This document shows positions 9,034 through 18,314 of a stretch of DNA of 64,000 nucleotides, piece by piece. The notes beneath the pieces are model-generated. The model was not told the origin of the DNA. It ran no database searches and was given only the letters and a program-made list of their open reading frames with translations. The stretch spans positions 278,772,960-278,836,959 of the forward strand of contig JAVHZZ010000002.1 of NCBI GenBank assembly GCA_036250195.1. The letters run 5' to 3'. Within the stretch, counting starts at the first letter, position 1. Each line of letters begins with the position of its first letter. This stretch comes from Mixophyes australis (lineage: Eukaryota; Chordata; Amphibia; Anura; Limnodynastidae). The translations under genes were made by a program, and so were the position numbers.

Positions 9034-10942
9034 CAATATTTTTTCCCAGCCCAATCCGCCTCTGGGTATAGCCATAAATCAGTTTTATTGTATCCTGTAT
9101 ACTCACATACTAAGAGGTGCATACATCTTACAGATAAAGAAAAGTGTTATTGTGCTTGTAAGAATTAGGGACATTGGCATGGGAAAAATAATTTTTCTGC
9201 ATTAAATGTTAATATTCTATTTTCCCCTTTCACTTTAGCTATTGCATAATTACTATCATATATTCAAAATGAATCTCTGTTTTATATTTATCTTTTGAGC
9301 TACACACCCTCCAATATGACACCTCCTTGGTGGCACGGAATCCTCTACTCCCAAACTTTACATTTAGTTTACAAATGCAGTTACCCATACTGAAATAATT
9401 GGAAGGTGAATGGTATTTTTAAAAGCATCAATTATTTCAACACAAATAATAGCAAATCATAAATTAAATAGGAGGAGCAGAGTATTGCAAGGTGTGGAAA
9501 GATTTATGTTAGAGGTTCTAGATTTTCTAGGTAATATAACTGATTTCAGCAACAATTGGATAATCTAGTATGTGAGGTACATAACCTGTCAATGCCTCTG
9601 CATCATCAGAACACAGAGTCATTTACAGAAGACATGCCCATTGTTTTCTTCCATTCTTGCCTCCACCCTGGACCTCCAAGCTCCAGCTTATAAAATACCT
9701 CCAAAAATATACTGTATGACTTGTTTTGGTAGCAGTCAGAGAACATACGAGACAGATGTTGTCCGTGACAGCGAAGCCCCCATGGGTTGTAAGCTTGCTC
9801 ATCCGGAGACTGCTCATGGCTGCCAACCTGGCACGAGATTTCAGAATGGAACCAATTCTCAGCTCTATATGATGACTTGGAACAGCTGTTAAAAGCCACA
9901 ATTCAGAAATGGTGGTGTCTGGTTAACATTTCTGTATGTGTTTATGGAACATGTCTCTATGTGCGTTTTTGGTCTGTATATACTACTATTGCAACTTTTC
10001 AGGGGATTTTAACAGTGCTGATTATTAGGTGACTAGGAATGTGGTCAACATACTTTTGATCTATTGTTCCTGTCTTTCTGTCCTTTGTAAATTCATAATC
10101 TCTGATAGGATGGCCCAGATGATCAGGATGATCAGTCATACACTGCTGCCAGAAACATTCCCCATAATTAACCCTTTTAAACAACTTAAGCACACCAGGT
10201 GCTGTTCAACTACTGCTCCTAATATCTTTAGTCATAGACCAATTGAGCTACTCCAGTAGAGTGAAAAAAAATTTCTCAATAGAAAGAAAATTATCCCGCA
10301 TACAACTGGTAACCCTTTGCTTGTATTTCAAATTGTGCTTATTATATGTTTTACATAGCTTTATTTCAGTAAGTGGATCCTCTATACAGGACATTTTGCT
10401 GTATAATATATATATATATGTACACTGATAATTTCTCTTTACAATGAGAAATATGTCCATGCCTCACATATAGGACAGTGAGTACTACAAGCTGCCCTCT
10501 CATATTACCCAAACAGTAACTCTACCTTTTGCCTTTAAATAAAAAGAATAAACTACTACTGACCATTGACTACTGCACTTCCTATGAGCAGCCATTACGA
10601 TTCCCGGAAATAATAATGCGCATGCACAGAGAAAGAAATATAAGCAAAGTGCAAGAGGCACTCACATCTAGATAATGCAGGAAACAAAATTCTAATTTTA
10701 AAGGAGAAAAAAGACTGCTTTTCCATTGCATAGCACATATGTAAAACTTTTACTTTCATCAACAAGACAAATGAACTGATTGAATGAGAAAATGAATCAT
10801 CTGAGTTTATTTGAAACATTTTGCTCAAGGAAGCGACTGTGGATGAGGCTTATCTGTGGCTGCCTATAACTTGGTTACAAATAAACCATTAAGCATAATC
10901 TTATTAAACCAAGATAATATGAATAGATAGTTAGAATTGTAT
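9028..10942. other. Unassigned non-coding DNA
   Basis: No gene, known repeat or strong structure was recognised. Around 9606-9900 both strands are open in overlapping frames. One minus-strand frame is cysteine-containing and has a possible AG acceptor and GTAAAT donor, but it matched no family I know and is not called as an exon. Confidence 0.5.
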
Positions 10943-11791
10943 TGTCACACTGGAGAAGGAGAATAATGCCTATTTGGTGGTAATGGCGCTACTGAATCTG
11001 GAGGCGTGGAGTCTAACGCGCCCCTGGGGGTAAATGTATGAACCTCCGGATTCTTCAACTCCGGCGAGTTCAGCGTCTTCAGCGCTTAAATTTAAAGCGG
11101 CGCTGCCTTGTAAAGGGAAGTCTCCCTTTACAAGGCAGCGCCGCTTTAAATTTAAGCGCTGAAGACGCTGAACTCGCCGGAGTTGAAGAATCCGGAGGTT
11201 CATACATTTACCTCCTGGTCTTCGCCAGGAACACCTGCAAGGGAGTTTTGGATTTCGCCTCTAGGAACGCACAGATTGTGGCCCTCCAGAACAGTAGCCA
11301 GCAAAGCAGGAGGAAAAGAGTGGTCAGACAATCTAGGTCAGAACCAAGCAGGCAATGCAGAACCAGGCAGAATCTGAAGGGAGAGTCAACGAGCCACAGG
11401 TCATATACCAGGAGGAGAACTCAGGAACCAAAGGATCAATCAAAAGGGAAGTCCACGAGTAGGACTCGTGGATCTCAACTTGGCTATTTAGAGTGTCAGC
11501 AGACAGAACAGAGACACTGGAGCACAGGGGGTGAGACCTAATACTCTGGCACGCTAGAGGTGCCAGAGCTTTTCTTTAATAGGGAGGAGACAGGGTTGAT
11601 TGGCCCAAGATGATTAAACTCCATGCCTTCAGATTTGGTCAGGGCATCCCTGACCTCCGACATACAGCTCTAATGTGTCAGGCCAAGAGGAGAAGAGAAG
11701 CGTCCCATTGATAGGCAACTGGGCACACCCGGTGGCAGAGATAAGCGATCGCCTCTGGCACACAGGAACGGTGCGGGAACGGTGCCTGACA
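10943..11791 (-). mobile_element. Solo LTR, minus strand, with palindrome insertion
   Basis: Read on the minus strand it starts TGTCAGGC (11791) and ends GTGTGACA (10943), the TG...CA ends of an LTR. It is flanked by a perfect 5-bp target duplication TGTAT (10938-10942 and 11792-11796). No internal domain remains, so this is a recombination-derived solo LTR, probably of a Ty3 element. Part of it (GGAGTCTAACGCGCC, GGTCTTCGCCAGGAACACC) resembles the LTR that runs off the window at 63684. A foldback element interrupts it at 11029-11212. Confidence 0.88.
11029..11212. mobile_element. Perfect 180-bp palindrome (foldback MITE)
   Basis: Bases 11031-11118 are the exact reverse complement of 11123-11210, with a 4-nt loop (AGTC, 11119-11122). 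The pairing extends two bases further out (11029-11030 with 11211-11212). The outer sequence GGTAAATGTATGAA resembles the GGTAAATGTATCAA ends of the MITEs at 32882 and 60515. The surrounding LTR shows a likely CCTGG duplication (11023-11027 and 11214-11218). The mirrored open frames on the two strands are a consequence of the symmetry. Confidence 0.93.
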
Positions 11792-12089
11792 TGTATCCAT
11801 TATAAAAGGTATTATAATTAGAGATGCTCAGGTGCGGTTCCCCGAGAACCGAACAAACCCGAACTTAGCATATCTGAGTGCCGGCTCGGTACTTTCGCGC
11901 ATTTTCAGAATTGAAAACGAGGCAAAATGTCATTGTTATGTAGTCGGATCTCGGATCTTGCGATTTTTGGATTCTATAAGTAGCGCCCTCCATGGCAATC
12001 CAGCGCCATTTCACAGAGGAACACAGAAGGGGTAGCATAGTCTCTAGAGCAGTTGGGCAGCAACATAGGTAGAATAGAAAGAGGAGGGG

Positions 12090-12274
12090 GTAGCAGTATT
12101 TTTCAAAGTCTACAGTGACATTCAGGAGAGCTCCATTGCGCCATTGCTAACTGTTATTGCTGAAATAGAATTAATAGGGCAGGATTGGCCTTCTAAATCT
12201 GCAGTCCCATAATGTACAGTGTTATATAGGTAACACACAAAGAGGAGAGCTCCATTGCTCTATTGCTAATTGTC
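12090..12274 (+). repeat. Left part of a 120-bp tandem repeat array
   Basis: Contains GGAGAGCTCCATTGC, CTATTGCTAATTGTC and AATAGAATTAATAGGGCAGG, the same unit that continues after the retrotransposon at 20177. The Ty3 element inserted inside one unit, at TTGTC. Confidence 0.85.
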
Positions 12275-12420
12275 TGTCACTCACCGGACTGTGAGTGCTT
12301 CTTCCCGGACATTTAGGAACCGTGGCCGTCCTCCATCCTGAGGGTCTGCGCATGCGCAGCCCTTTCAAACCCTTCAGTACATGTCCCTTTAACTTAATTG
12401 GCAGATCAGGCAACACTCCC

Positions 12421-12461
12421 TATATTAAGCACCTGTGGTCAATACCACGTGGCCTGATCTT
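12421..12461 (+). promoter_or_regulatory. LTR promoter: TATA box and predicted self-primer at the RNA 5' end
   Basis: TATATTA lies at 12421-12427. Thirty bases downstream, where transcription would start, is GGCCTGATCTT (12451-12461). This 11-mer is the exact reverse complement of the primer-binding site at 14062-14072. In the 3' LTR the same motif has one change (GGTCTGATCTT, about 18491-18501). The solo LTR at 21287-22733 keeps GCCTGATCTTGG at the equivalent place. Confidence 0.8.
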
Positions 12462-13579
12462 GGAGTCTCATTCCCCATGAGCCTCTGAAGGTGTTCCTGT
12501 GTTTCCTCGTGTATTCAGCGCTGCTGATTCCTGTGGTTTCCAAACCACTTCTACCTCTGTGGTTTCCAAACCACTTCTACTCCTGTGGTTTCCATACCAC
12601 TTCTACCCTCCTGTGTATCATCGTGACTGTTACCTGATTCCTATCCGCTGCCTCCGTGCACTACAGTCTTCAAGCCACTTCAACTCTACCATATATCATT
12701 GTGACTGTTAGCTGATTCCTATCCGCTGCCTCCGTGCACTACAGTCTTCAACCTTCAACTCGTCTGTGTTTCATCGGGACTGTTTGGCTGATTCCTATCC
12801 GCTGCCTCTGTGCGCTTCAGTCTTCAGCTCATCTCATCTCTCCCGTGTTTCCTCGAGACTGCTACAACTATTCCTATCCGCTACTCTCCGTGATCAACAG
12901 TTCCAGCTCAGCTCTGCTCTCCCGTGTTCCATCGTTACTGCACCTGCTGGTTGCTATTGGCTACCTCCGCGTATCTGCAGAGGCCTGCTGCTGCTACTCC
13001 TCAGCTCTACTCGTCCTTCAACAGCTGATCCGCTCTCCATGCTTTCCTGTGTTCCCGCTGGTCTCTACCCGCCTGTCAGCATCGGATCTGCGCCTCACTA
13101 CTTTCTTCTCAGCTAGACCATCGCTACTCTTCAGGGTCCTCCAGGAGTCCAGTTCTACATACTACTGCTTCCTGAGTATTTGTTTCCCTGCTGGTCTACC
13201 TACCTGTGCGCTGCACCTACTTGACTACCGCTTCACCCATCCAGGGACTTCGCATCCTGCCGGCCTCCAGCCGTTCAGGTATCTCTGCACTCCTGTCTGA
13301 CAGCCTGCTTCTGAACCACGGTATGCATACTTCTCATTGACTGTGCTGGTGTATTGCATATCTTGCTGGACTGTGTTGGTTCTCCTCTGGAGTTTGCTAT
13401 CCGCTGAGTCTATTGCCATCATTGACTGTGTTATCTTGTGCCAGATTACATCAAGTGACTTTCTATTATTGCAGTGCTGTTCAGTCATTTATATATTGTG
13501 CATATCATTGTGGATCAAGTTTAAGGTGCCCGTGTATCTCCTGTATTACAGTCTCTCCCCGTGCTCCTCCTCACATATA

Positions 13580-13850
13580 TATTCAGTGGTACAACTTGCT
13601 AGAGGCAGACCACTGATCCCTGTTTCCTGTGTCACCTGTTCCAGTATCCTCTCACATAGCAGTGGTACAACTTGCTAACGCAGACCACTGACTCCCCGGA
13701 TACCTCCACTTGGATTCCATTCCTTCACTCAGACAGCGGTACAACTTGCTATCCGCAGACCGCTGACCCTCATCACCTCCTCGTTTCTGTTGGACATTCC
13801 TCCTCACTATAGCAGTGGTACAACTTGCTACCGCAGACCACTGACTACCT
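13580..13850 (+). repeat. Four hairpin units in the LTR
   Basis: Four copies of an inverted repeat CAGTGGTACAACTTGCTA...GCAGACCACTG, about 30 bp each, start near 13584, 13661, 13734 and 13820. One copy has GCGGT/ACCGC instead, a compensated change that keeps the stem. The same units recur four times in the related solo LTR (21565-21830, minus strand) and in the 3' LTR. Confidence 0.85.
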
Positions 13851-14061
13851 TCACGTGTCCTTTGTCCATACAGTTCCTCGTGTATTACTATCTCCATATT
13901 ACCAGTGCTGCTAGTCATAGACTTTCCTGAGCATCTCATCATCTGCTATTTCCTGTTCCGTGATCACCCTGCTACCAGAGTACCATATTACCACCTATAC
14001 TGCTCTGGTAAGCCTATCACCTGGTGATCCCTGGGTAAAGACTCCTAGTGCCCGTGACAGT

Positions 14062-14072
14062 AAGATCAGGCC
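14062..14072 (+). promoter_or_regulatory. Primer-binding site for self-primed reverse transcription
   Basis: AAGATCAGGCC begins two bases after the 5' LTR and ends directly before the gag ATG. It does not look like the TGG... start of a tRNA-primed site, but it pairs perfectly over 11 nt with the predicted first bases of the element's own RNA. Self-priming with an 11-nt match is known for Tf1 of fission yeast and has been proposed for the Tf1/sushi group. Confidence 0.82.
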
Positions 14073-15005
14073 ATGACAGACCCAGATACGGAACCGACAG
14101 CCAAAGAGATGCTGCAGCATCTGGTCACCCGTGTGGAGCAACAGGATGCTCGCCAACAGCTGTTACTTCAATGTTACCAATCGTTAGTCTCCCAAGGACC
14201 ATCTGGACCACCTGTTACAGCTAATATTGAAGCTCCTGTGCTTTCCTCCGTTTCCCCAGTGCCATCCCAGGTGTCTACAGCTCCCACGCTTCACCTGCCT
14301 ACTCCGTCAAAATACGATGGAGACCCCAAAACTTGTAGGGGTTTTCTTAACCAATGCTCAGTTCATTTTGAGCTCCAACCTCAAAATTTTTCTACCCATC
14401 GTTCCAGAGTGGCCTATCTTATCTCATTGTTCTCCGGACAAGCTCTGGCTTGGGCCTCCCCTCTGTGGGAGAGAAACGATCCTATACTACAAGATAGTGC
14501 CAAATTCATTTCTACGTTCCGAAGTGTGTTCGATGAACCAGGTCGTGTGACCTCCGCTGCTTCCAGCATTCTTCGTTTACGACAAGGTTCTCATACAGTA
14601 GGCCAGTACGTCATTCAATTTAGGATCTTAGCCTCTGAACTTCAGTGGAACACTGAAGCATTAATTGCCGCCTTCTGGCAGGGGCTCTCCGACAAAATTA
14701 AAGATGCACTGACTACCCAAGAGTTTCCTTCGTCACTAGAAGATTTGATCTCTCTTTGCCATCGTGTAGACATGAGATTTCGTGAAAGAGAATCTGAGAA
14801 AACAACTTCTGTTAAAGCACCTCTTCGTTCAACCCCTCAATTTCGTCCAGCTTCACCTTCTGTGATTCCTATGGAGATAGGACGTTCCAAATTATCTTTA
14901 GAAGAAAGGAAACGAAGAGTAAAGAATAGACTCTGTATCTATTGTGCTGATTCCACACATATGCTCAGTTCTTGCCCTAAGAAATCGGGAAATGCCAGGC
15001 CCTAA
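14073..15005 (+). CDS. gag: Gag polyprotein of the Ty3/sushi element
   Basis: An intact 310-codon frame starts at the ATG 13 bases after the LTR and stops with TAA at 15003-15005. Gag forms the cytoplasmic virus-like particle and binds element RNA. Residues about 85-200 form the retrotransposon gag capsid domain, with the sushi/PEG10-like block GDPKTCRGFLNQC and a conserved ALAWASPLWE. The C-terminus has one zinc knuckle, CIYCADSTHMLSSC, which fits CX2CX4HX4C. The N-terminal 50 residues are Gln-rich and may be coiled. The last 25 bases overlap the -1 frame that opens pol. The leader is extremely short because the primer-binding site abuts the start codon. Confidence 0.95.
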   Translation: MTDPDTEPTAKEMLQHLVTRVEQQDARQQLLLQCYQSLVSQGPSGPPVTANIEAPVLSSVSPVPSQVSTAPTLHLPTPSKYDGDPKTCRGFLNQCSVHFELQPQNFSTHRSRVAYLISLFSGQALAWASPLWERNDPILQDSAKFISTFRSVFDEPGRVTSAASSILRLRQGSHTVGQYVIQFRILASELQWNTEALIAAFWQGLSDKIKDALTTQEFPSSLEDLISLCHRVDMRFRERESEKTTSVKAPLRSTPQFRPASPSVIPMEIGRSKLSLEERKRRVKNRLCIYCADSTHMLSSCPKKSGNARP

Positions 15006-15048
15006 CTAGTTCTGGAGAGGTGAAGTTAGGGTCCCTGGAGTCCTCTCC
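14987..15048 (+). promoter_or_regulatory. gag/pol -1 frameshift signal: slippery heptamer plus H-type pseudoknot
   Basis: In the gag frame TCG GGA AAT gives G GGA AAT (14987-14993), an X XXY YYZ heptamer. Six bases later CCCTAAC (15000-15006) pairs with GTTAGGG (15025-15031). The loop segment GGAGAGG (15014-15020) pairs with CCTCTCC (15042-15048) downstream, which makes a classical H-type pseudoknot. CCAGG (14995-14999) can also pair with CCTGG (15034-15038). The pol frame has no stop from 14981 onward, so a -1 slip here joins gag to pol. Mammalian PEG10, from the same lineage, uses a GGGAAAC heptamer followed by a pseudoknot. Confidence 0.78.
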
Positions 15049-18000
15049 ATCTTCTATGAAATTAAAAGTCTGCGCTTTTGATGTTACGATTTCCTTTGCT
15101 ACCAAATCCTTTGAGTCACAGGCATTGATTGATTCTGGAGCAGCAGGAAATTTCATTTCTAAATCCCTAGTGAATCAATGGTCCCTACCAGTGATTAATT
15201 TAAAAACACCGATTACTGTGACTGCTATAGATGGATCACGTATCATCAATGGTCTCATCACCCAGAGTACGTCTCCAGTAACACTTCAGATTGGTGTGCT
15301 ACACCATGAAGAAATTTCGTTTTTAATTCTTCCAGTTACGACAAGTCCGATTGTCTTAGGCCTTCCATGGCTTCAGTGTCACTCTCCGCAGATTGACTGG
15401 CGCACTCCTCAAGTTACGTCTTGGGGAGCTGAATGTCATCATCATTGCCTTTCTCAAGTCATTCCTCTTAAAGTACAGCAATCTTCCATCTCATCTTCCT
15501 CACCGGGACTCCCTCCTCAGTATGCTTCATTTGCCGATGTGTTTGATAAAGCTCAGTCTGAACGTCTTCCTCCTCATCGTTCTTGGGATTGTCCGATCGA
15601 TCTTCTACCTGGCAAGACTCCTCCCAGGGGTCGGGTCTATCCACTTTCGTTACCTGAAACTCAAGCCACATCTGAGTACATACAGGAGAACCTCCAGCGA
15701 GGGTTTATTCGACCTTCCACCTCTCCCGCTGGAGCCGGGTTCTTCTTCGTTAAAAAGAAGGATGGATCACTACGCCCCTGCATAGATTTTTGTGGACTCA
15801 ATGCCATTACTATTAAGAATCGGTATCCCATTCCGCTGATCACTGAGTTATTTGATCGCATCAAGGGAGCTCGGATCTTTACCAAGCTGGATCTTCGTGG
15901 TGCCTACAATTTAATTAGAATCCGTTCCGGTGACGAATGGAAGACAGCGTTCAACACCAGAGATGGGCATTATGAATATCTAGTAATGCCTTTCGGGTTG
16001 TGCAATGCCCCCGCTGTTTTCCAAGGCTTCATTAATGAGATCTTTCGGGACTTATTATATGTATGTGTCGTTGTCTACCTGGACGACATATTGATCTTTT
16101 CTCAGGACCTGCCTTCTCATCACCAACATGTGGCAGAGGTCCTCTCCAGACTCCGGAAAAATTCATTGTTCTGTAAATTAGAAAAATGTTCATTCGAGTT
16201 GCCCCAGATTCCATTCTTGGGATATATAGTTTCCGGAGTTGGCCTGAAGATGGATCCAGACAAGGTGAATGCTGTATTACATTGGCCCCAGCCAACTACT
16301 CTTCGTGCTATCCAGCGTTTTTTAATTTTCGCCAATTACTATAGACGCTTTATTCAAGACTTCTCATCCATTGCATCTCCTATTGTGGCCCTGACTCGTA
16401 AAGGGGCTAATACTAAGCAATGGTCATCTGAGGCTCTCCAAGCCTTTCAAATTCTTAAAGAGTCCTTCTCCTCTGCTCCCATTCTTCGACAGCCTGATGT
16501 GACACTTCCCTTCTTCCTAGAAGTAGATGCCTCTAATGTGGGCTTAGGAGCCATTCTCTCCCAACGCTCGGAGCAACAAAATTCCATCCTTGTGCCTTCT
16601 ACTCTCGGGGTCTCCTGCCTGCAGAGAGAAATTATACGATCAGGGACAAGGAGTTGCTGGCTATCAAAGTTGCATTAGAGGAGTGGAGATACTTATTGGA
16701 AGGAGCTCGTCATCCGGTGACGATTTTCACGGATCATAAGAACCTGTCATATCTACAGTCTGCCCAATGCTTGAATCCTCGTCAAGCAAGATGGTCTCTT
16801 CTCTTTTCCCGTTTCGAATTAATTATAACCTTCAAACCAGCTGCCAAGAACAAAAAAGCTGACGCTCTATCTCGAGCTTTTCTGACGTCCTCTGACGTTG
16901 AAGAGGTTCCCAACCATTCCATTCTAGACCCCAAATGTATCTCGCTGGCTGCTTCGTCCACCAAAATGCTACCATTTGGGAAGACCCTTGTGCCTCCTAC
17001 TCTGAGGAGGAAAATCCTTTCGTGGTTCCATGCCTCTCGTTTTTCTGGACACGCTGGTGAACGCAAGACCTTTGAGATTCTCTCTCGAAGTTACTGGTGG
17101 CCTTCAATGAGGAAAGACGTCAAAGAATTTATTGCTTCCTGTGATTTATGTTCTCAGTTTAAATCCTCCCGCAGAACTCCAGCAGGGTTGCTGCGACCAC
17201 TACCCATTCCGTCCAAGCCCTGGACCCATATTAGTATGGATTTCGTTACTGATTTGCCACCTAGTAAGAATTATAATACTATTTGGGTAGTGGTAGACAG
17301 ATTTTCGAAGATGGCTCATTTTGTCCCTTTGTCTGGTTTGCCTTCCTCATCTACTCTGGCTGAACATTTCGTTAAAGAAATCTTTCGTATCCATGGATGT
17401 CCGTCTGAGATTGTGTCAGATAGAGGAGTACAATTCGTTTCCAGATTCTGGCGGGCCCTTTGTAAAACCTTGGGCATATGATTAGCACTCTCATCTTCTT
17501 ACCATCCGCAATCAAACGGACAAACTGAACGGGTCAATCAAGATCTCGAGACCTTTATAAGGATGTTCTCATCAGCCAATCAAGACAACTGGGTAGAATT
17601 GCTTCCTTGGGCTGAATTCGCCCATAACAACATGTACCATGAGTCATCATCCAAAACTCCATTCTTTGTGGTTTACGGTCACCATCCGTCTTTTCCAGAA
17701 TTTCCTGCCCTCCCTCCCACCCAAGTTCCTGCTGTGGAGACTGTTTGTCAGACCTTTAAAAATATCTGGTCTCAGGTCAAAACCTGTTTAAAGAAGACAT
17801 CTACCAAATATAAGTCTTTCGCAGATAAGAAGAGGCGGGCTATTCCACCACTAAAAATTGGAGATCGTGTCTGGTTATCTACCAAAAATATTCGTTTGAA
17901 GGTCCCATCTATGAAATTCGCTCCTCGTTTTATTGGTCCATATAGGATCATTCAAGTAATCAATCCAGTTTGTGTTAAACTTCTACTCCCTAAAAATCTT

Positions 18001-18300
18001 CGTATTTCTAATGCCTTCCATGTGTCTTTGCTCAAACCTCTCATTATCAACCGTTTCTCGACTCCTCCTTCAGCACCTCAGCCAGTTCAAGTTCATCAGG
18101 AGGAAGATTTCGAGATTACTGAGGTATTGGATGCAAAAATTTCGCAAGGAGTTCTCCGCTTCCTCGTTCATTGGAAGGGTTTTGGTCCTGAAGAGCGTTC
18201 ATGGATCAAAGCTGAAGATCTCAATGCCCCAGCTCTTCTGAAGAAGTTTTATTCCAAAAATCCGGACAAGCCCGGTTCCAGGCGTTCTGTGCCCACCTTT

Positions 18301-18311
18301 AAAAGGGGGGG
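18301..18311 (+). promoter_or_regulatory. Polypurine tract
   Basis: AAAAGGGGGGG sits three bases before the 3' LTR and is the expected plus-strand DNA primer. It overlaps the end of the pol frame. The element at 28200-30201 has a matching tract (28943-28955, minus strand). Confidence 0.85.
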
Positions 18312-18314
18312 TAC

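Larger units (their letters stand above)
12275..14059 (+). repeat. 5' LTR of the Ty3 element
   Basis: It is 1785 bp and bounded by TGTCAC...GTGACA. The 5' part holds the TATA box and predicted start of transcription. The middle holds tandem units built on ATTCCTATCCGCTGCCTC, spaced about 77 bp. The 3' part holds four short hairpin units (CAGTGGTACAACTTGC...GACCACTG). Open frames within it are not genes. Confidence 0.97.

Noticed and set aside
11038..11541. 167-codon frame across the palindrome
   Set aside because: Its first part is duplicated on the opposite strand by symmetry and the rest is LTR. No domain seen.
12499..13942. Long Ser/Leu/Cys-rich frames in the LTR
   Set aside because: Present equally in both LTRs and produced by pyrimidine-rich tandem units. 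No start context or family.
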